Positions 37,880-42,454 of a stretch of DNA of 42,454 nt are shown here, one piece after another. The DNA lies in NCBI GenBank assembly GCA_945871875.1, contig CAMBYC010000006.1, forward strand, positions 1 through 42,454, written 5' to 3'. The stretch is from Sphingobacterium thalpophilum (GTDB lineage: Bacteria > Bacteroidota > Bacteroidia > Chitinophagales > Chitinophagaceae). Made by a program: the position numbers and the translations under genes. The notes beneath the pieces were generated by a model, which was not told the DNA's origin, did not search any database, and saw only the letters and a list, made by a program, of their open reading frames with translations. Within the stretch, counting starts at the first letter, position 1. Each line of letters opens with the position of its first letter.

Positions 37880-38869
37880 TTATTGTTTTGGAAGAATTTC
37901 TTCAATCAATGAAGTATAAAAAGACATCAAATCCATTCCTGAAGCACGCACTTGTTGGGGCACTATACTAGCAGCCGATTGGCCAGGAACTGTATTTATT
38001 TCCAATAAAAAAAGCTTGCCGCTATTTTCATTGTATATAAAATCTATCCTTATAACTCCTTTACAATTGAACAATTCATACAATTTAGAAGCTGTTTGTT
38101 GAACTAGATTCGTTAATTCATCATCACAATTTGCTGGAGTAATTTCTTTTGACATGCCATTGTATTTGGCATCGTAATCAAAAAATTCTTTTTCAGTAAT
38201 GATTTCAGTAAAAGGCAAAGGTATAATTTCTCCATTTTTACGATAGATGCCAATAGTGAATTCTCTTCCATTTATAAATTCTTCTAATAAAATTTGGTTG
38301 TCTTCTTTAAATGCTTTTGTAATTGCAAGATCTAGTTCTTCGGGTTTATTCACTTTACTCATTCCGATGCTAGAACCACCATTATTAGGCTTTACAAAAA
38401 GAGGAAGTGTTAATTTTTGAAGAATAGAAGCAGCAGGCAAAGCTGAATGCTGGAACATCACAATAGATTTTGCTGTATTTATACCGCCGGCTGCGGCAAT
38501 AGCAATTGTATATTTTTTATTAAATGTAACAGCAGATGAAGAAGCATCACAAGAAGTATAAGGAATATCAAGCATATCAAAATATCCTTGCAATTTTCCA
38601 TCTTCACCAGGGGTACCGTGGATACCAATTAATACACCATCAAATAATACTTTCTCACCTTGAATGGTTAATGAAAAATCATTTTTATCTACTAATACAA
38701 TGTTATTGTCAACAATTTTATGGAACCAACTATCTTTAGTTATATCAATTCTGTAAACATCAAACTTAGAAACATCTACATTTTGCTGTATAGTTATTGC
38801 ACTTGCATAAGAAATAACAGCTTCGCCAGAATATCCGCCAGTTACAAAAGCTATACGTGGTTTACTCAT
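37880..38869 (-). CDS. ddl: D-alanine--D-alanine ligase
   Basis: VLIGIHGTPGEDGKLQGYFDMLDIPYTS, FVKPNNGGSSIGMSKV, LLEINTVPGQSAASIVPQQ. Confidence 0.93.
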   Translation of the reverse strand: MSKPRIAFVTGGYSGEAVISYASAITIQQNVDVSKFDVYRIDITKDSWFHKIVDNNIVLVDKNDFSLTIQGEKVLFDGVLIGIHGTPGEDGKLQGYFDMLDIPYTSCDASSSAVTFNKKYTIAIAAAGGINTAKSIVMFQHSALPAASILQKLTLPLFVKPNNGGSSIGMSKVNKPEELDLAITKAFKEDNQILLEEFINGREFTIGIYRKNGEIIPLPFTEIITEKEFFDYDAKYNGMSKEITPANCDDELTNLVQQTASKLYELFNCKGVIRIDFIYNENSGKLFLLEINTVPGQSAASIVPQQVRASGMDLMSFYTSLIEEILPKQ

Positions 38870-38900
38870 TTATTTTTAAGTTGAATATTTAGATATAAGT

Positions 38901-39347
38901 TTAATCATGCTTTTCCAATACAAACTTCCACTTTCCGTCTGGTTGTTTTTTCCAAATGGTAACATAGCTTCCTTGTTGCATGGTAGTTGTATCTTTTTTA
39001 AGAAAAAAAGTTCCATAAGTATAACCCATTTCGCCAGAGGAAGCAACTTCTCCACCAAGTGGATTCCAAGTAAGTTCAAGATTCGCATCATTCATATTTG
39101 CAATAAATAGAATAGCATCAGCCCCAATAATAGGAATAGTATTTGAATGCAACAAAACTGCATCATCAGCTATAAATTGCAAAAAAGCTTTATGCATTCC
39201 TTTTAGCTTACTGTATTCGGAAAAAGCTATGTCTGCTTTTTGCATTTCAATTAAAGCTTCTTCATTGGTATTAATTTCTTCTTTCTCGGTAGAAAAAAAA
39301 CTACACGAAGTGGTAAAAAATAGCAAACAAAGAGAAATAAATTTCAT
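38901..39347 (-). CDS. SnoaL/DUF4440-like lipoprotein
   Basis: Lipobox LLFFTTSC; NTF2-like pattern with LQFIADDAVLLHSN and KQPDGKWKFVLEKHD. Confidence 0.72.
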   Translation of the reverse strand: MKFISLCLLFFTTSCSFFSTEKEEINTNEEALIEMQKADIAFSEYSKLKGMHKAFLQFIADDAVLLHSNTIPIIGADAILFIANMNDANLELTWNPLGGEVASSGEMGYTYGTFFLKKDTTTMQQGSYVTIWKKQPDGKWKFVLEKHD

Positions 39348-39372
39348 GTAAAGATTTAACCTAATGCAAAAT

Positions 39373-39720
39373 TTATGAATGTAGGCTCTCTTTTTTAGCC
39401 ATTAATTCATCAACTGTTTCAACATACATTTCGTCAGGAACGCAACAATCAACAGGACAAACTGCAGCACATTGTGGCTCTTCATGAAAACCTTGACATT
39501 CAGTACATTTATTTGCTACAATATAATAGGTATCTGTGCTAAATGGAGCATTTTTTTCTGATGCACTAATGATAGATCCATTAAGAAGCGTAAAATTTCC
39601 TCTAACAGTTGTTCCTTCAGATAATGTCCATTCTACTCCCCCTTCATAAATTGCATTATTTGGACATTCAGGTTCACAAGCTCCACAATTGATACATTCA
39701 TCAGTAATTTTAATAGCCAT
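39373..39720 (-). CDS. 4Fe-4S dicluster ferredoxin
   Basis: [16 protein letters not shown] and [22 protein letters not shown]. Confidence 0.93.
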   Translation of the reverse strand: MAIKITDECINCGACEPECPNNAIYEGGVEWTLSEGTTVRGNFTLLNGSIISASEKNAPFSTDTYYIVANKCTECQGFHEEPQCAAVCPVDCCVPDEMYVETVDELMAKKESLHS

Positions 39721-39796
39721 ATTTAAATATTAAATTTATCGTTAATACAAGTTTAAATTTGCATATAAAGTTAGGACAATAAGAACAAATTTACAC

Positions 39797-40783
39797 ATGA
39801 ATTTACAGAACAGAATCGCAATTCTTCAACAATTACAGCAGTATTTATTATCTAAAGAGGAAACTTGGGTAGAAGCCAAAGAAAACGCAGCTTATCACAA
39901 TGCCTGGTTTCTTCCTTCTTTTATTGAAATTGCCACAAAAAATATAGCAGAACACCTTTTAAATATAGAAACTTTAGGAAAAGCCATCAATATTTATCCT
40001 CAAACACAAAATCCGCAAAACATAGGAATAATTATGGCGGGAAATATTCCACTTGTAGGGTTTCATGATTTTTTATGTGTTTTTTTAAGTGGTCATAAAC
40101 AAACGATCAAACTATCATCAAAAGACAATAATTTACTACCGCACTTGGTGGAAAAGATGAGAGCATGGAATCCTGAAATTCAAAAAATAGTTCAATTTGC
40201 AGAAATGCTTAACGGATGTGATGCTTACATCGCAACAGGTTCAAACAATTCAGCAAGATATTTTCATCAATATTTTGGTAAATTTCCTAATATCATCCGA
40301 AAGAACAGAACATCAATTGCCATTCTTGATGGCACAGAAACAAATGAAGAACTTATTCTTTTGGCAGATGATATACAGTTGTATTTTGGACTAGGCTGTA
40401 GAAATGTAACTCAAGTTTTAGTGCCAGAAGAATATGACTTTCTGCCATTACTAAATGCATTAGACAAGTATGATTATCTGATGGATGCACACAAATATAA
40501 ACACAATTATGATTATGTATTGACGATAAACATAATGAACAATACAAGTTATAAAACCAATGGCTCAATTGTTTTAACCCCAAACCCATCTCCCTTCTCT
40601 GTTATTTCAAGCTTAAATTACGATTATTATAAAAACTTAGAAAGTGTAATTTCAACTATCGACAAGGAACAGTTGCAAGTAATCATTGGGCATTCTTTTA
40701 AGCCATTTGGAGAGGCACAATGTCCAAGTTTTTTTGATTATGCCGATGGGATAGACATTATGGCATTTTTAAGTAACCTTTAA
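39797..40783 (+). CDS. acyl-CoA reductase (LuxC-like)
   Basis: IGIIMAGNIPLVGFHDFLCVFLSGHK, YIATGSNNSARYFHQYFGKFPNIIRKNRTSIAIL, LYFGLGCRNVTQVLVPE. Confidence 0.82.
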   Translation: MNLQNRIAILQQLQQYLLSKEETWVEAKENAAYHNAWFLPSFIEIATKNIAEHLLNIETLGKAINIYPQTQNPQNIGIIMAGNIPLVGFHDFLCVFLSGHKQTIKLSSKDNNLLPHLVEKMRAWNPEIQKIVQFAEMLNGCDAYIATGSNNSARYFHQYFGKFPNIIRKNRTSIAILDGTETNEELILLADDIQLYFGLGCRNVTQVLVPEEYDFLPLLNALDKYDYLMDAHKYKHNYDYVLTINIMNNTSYKTNGSIVLTPNPSPFSVISSLNYDYYKNLESVISTIDKEQLQVIIGHSFKPFGEAQCPSFFDYADGIDIMAFLSNL

Positions 40784-40970
40784 AGTAAAATAAACTGTCA
40801 AAATGCTAGCTAATAATGTTGTAATTTTAATACCTATTTATAATATTTATTCAATAAACTAAAATTTTGTTAAAAGTTATACATTAACAATTTCAAAGTT
40901 GTCAGCTTTATATTTTTGCAAACCAAAAGGCATACAATTTGCTAATTTTAAATTTTAAATTCTTAATACA

Positions 40971-42454
40971 ATGACAATCAAACAAACACTTTCTGTTGTG
41001 CTTATTAGTGCCACAACCACTGTGGCGACGTTTTTTACTTATAATTACTATACTAAAAAACCTGCTTTAATACAAGCAGAAAATGGAAAAATTCCTGCTA
41101 ATTACACGGGTATTCCAGAAAAATCAAGTAGCCCTGATATACCAGTTGTAGATTTTCAGCAAGCTGCAAAATCATCGATACCTGCAGTTGTTCATATTAC
41201 CACGGTTATAGGAAAAGCAAATGCAAGCAATAATTTACCAAAGAAAAAGAATCCATTTTTTGATTTTTTTGGAGACGATTATGAAGATTTTTTTGGAGGC
41301 CCACAAATGCGCTCCGTTCCACAAAGAGCAAGTGGTTCAGGAGTTATAGTAAGTGAAGACGGTTATATCGTAACCAATAATCATGTAATAGACGAAGCTG
41401 AAGAGATAAAAGTTACTTTGAGTAATAAAAAATCATACAAGGCAAAACTAATTGGGAAAGATCCAAGTAGCGATTTAGCGATGATAAAAATTGAAGAAAA
41501 GGGTTTGCCGTTTATATTATATGGTAATTCAGATGTTGTAAAAATAGGACAATGGGTTTTAGCTGTAGGATATCCTCTAAATCTTGAAACTACTGTAACC
41601 GCAGGAATTATCAGTGCAAAAGCACGCTCATTGGGCTTAAATTCGCAAAAAAGCAATACGCCTATTGAGTCATATATTCAAACAGATGCCGCTGTAAACC
41701 AAGGAAATTCTGGTGGTGCATTAATAAATACAAATGGCGAATTGGTAGGAATTGTTTCTGCTATTGCATCACCTACAGGATCTTATGCGGGTTATTCTTA
41801 TGCAATTCCGGTTAATATTGTAAAGAAAATCATCAACGATTTACTGCAATTTGGAACAGTGCAGCGTGCTTATTTAGGAATTTCATATTTACCAGACGCT
41901 GCTCCAGATACTGAAAAAGAAAAGATTGGTTTCAAAGAGGGACAAGGTGTTTTTGTGAGAGAAGTTGCAAAAGATGGGGCTGCTGCAAATTCAGGTATTC
42001 AAACAGGAGATTATATTACAAAAATAAATGGAGTAAAAGTAATTTCAGGTAGTGAAATGATTGAGCAAATTGCGGGCTACAAGCCAGGAGATAAAATCAC
42101 ATTAACCTATTCGAGAAATAGTAAAGAATTTACAACCAACATCATCTTAAAAAATAAAACAGGTTCTTATGGTATTGTAAAAACGGCAGTATTGGATGTT
42201 TTAGGAGCTGAACTTGAAAACCTTTCTGCAGCAAAGACCAAGGAATTTGGAACTACAGGTGGCGTAATTGTAAAAAAAGTAAATAAAGGTGCAATTGATG
42301 ACCAAACACGTATGCGCGATGGATTTATCATAATCAAAGCTAATAATGCAGAAGTTAAAAACATTGATGACCTAAATAATATTTTCTCAAAAAGTCCAAA
42401 ACGTATTATTCTTGAAGGATTTTACCCTGGATATGATGGAATGTATAGTTATCC
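40971..42454 (+). CDS. HtrA/DegP-type periplasmic serine protease with PDZ domain, truncated at window end
   Basis: Open frame from ATG 40971: VTNNHVIDEAEEI (His), DPSSDLAMIKI (Asp), NQGNSGGALINTNG (Ser); PDZ region GIQTGDYITKINGVKV. Confidence 0.93.
   Translation, partial: MTIKQTLSVVLISATTTVATFFTYNYYTKKPALIQAENGKIPANYTGIPEKSSSPDIPVVDFQQAAKSSIPAVVHITTVIGKANASNNLPKKKNPFFDFFGDDYEDFFGGPQMRSVPQRASGSGVIVSEDGYIVTNNHVIDEAEEIKVTLSNKKSYKAKLIGKDPSSDLAMIKIEEKGLPFILYGNSDVVKIGQWVLAVGYPLNLETTVTAGIISAKARSLGLNSQKSNTPIESYIQTDAAVNQGNSGGALINTNGELVGIVSAIASPTGSYAGYSYAIPVNIVKKIINDLLQFGTVQRAYLGISYLPDAAPDTEKEKIGFKEGQGVFVREVAKDGAAANSGIQTGDYITKINGVKVISGSEMIEQIAGYKPGDKITLTYSRNSKEFTTNIILKNKTGSYGIVKTAVLDVLGAELENLSAAKTKEFGTTGGVIVKKVNKGAIDDQTRMRDGFIIIKANNAEVKNIDDLNNIFSKSPKRIILEGFYPGYDGMYSY

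Noticed and set aside
1-42454. tRNA, rRNA or prophage genes
   Set aside because: No tRNA T-loop-like GGTTCGANTCC contexts, rRNA segments or phage structural genes recognised on reading; not computationally scanned.

Overview
This is a 42.5 kb chromosomal segment from an AT-rich Bacteroidota genome, probably Chitinophagaceae-like (inferred from gene content and from TAnnTTTG-type promoters). Most of it is housekeeping: an aromatic amino-acid operon, DEAD-box helicase, lipB, rluD-like, parAB, dapB, proline dehydrogenase, rpsA, MutS2, msrA, ddl and an HtrA-like protease cut off by the window edge. No prophage, CRISPR, rRNA or tRNA was recognised. The best lead is an unlisted 28-aa leader peptide, MKQSILYRYFYFNYYFSNRAGLLLLTNQ*, in front of the pheA-led aromatic operon. 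Eight of ten consecutive codons are Tyr or Phe, and they are followed by mutually exclusive antiterminator and terminator pairings, the signature of a ribosome-mediated Phe/Tyr attenuator. The same operon contains an IS200/Y1-type HUH transposase-like gene with its catalytic motif apparently intact, fitted tightly between the DAHP synthase/chorismate mutase gene and aroB. Other leads are: an ECF sigma factor overlapping a membrane protein that looks like an anti-sigma/trypsin-like protease fusion; an 84-bp tandem repeat with an internal 21-bp period between convergent genes; a strong Shine-Dalgarno with a hairpin leader on rpsA; a TPP riboswitch before a TonB-dependent receptor with a plausible start-codon-occluding switch; and heptamer (CTAAYNA) arrays at two loci. 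All calls come from reading the sequence and the supplied ORFs; no searches or folding programs were run.
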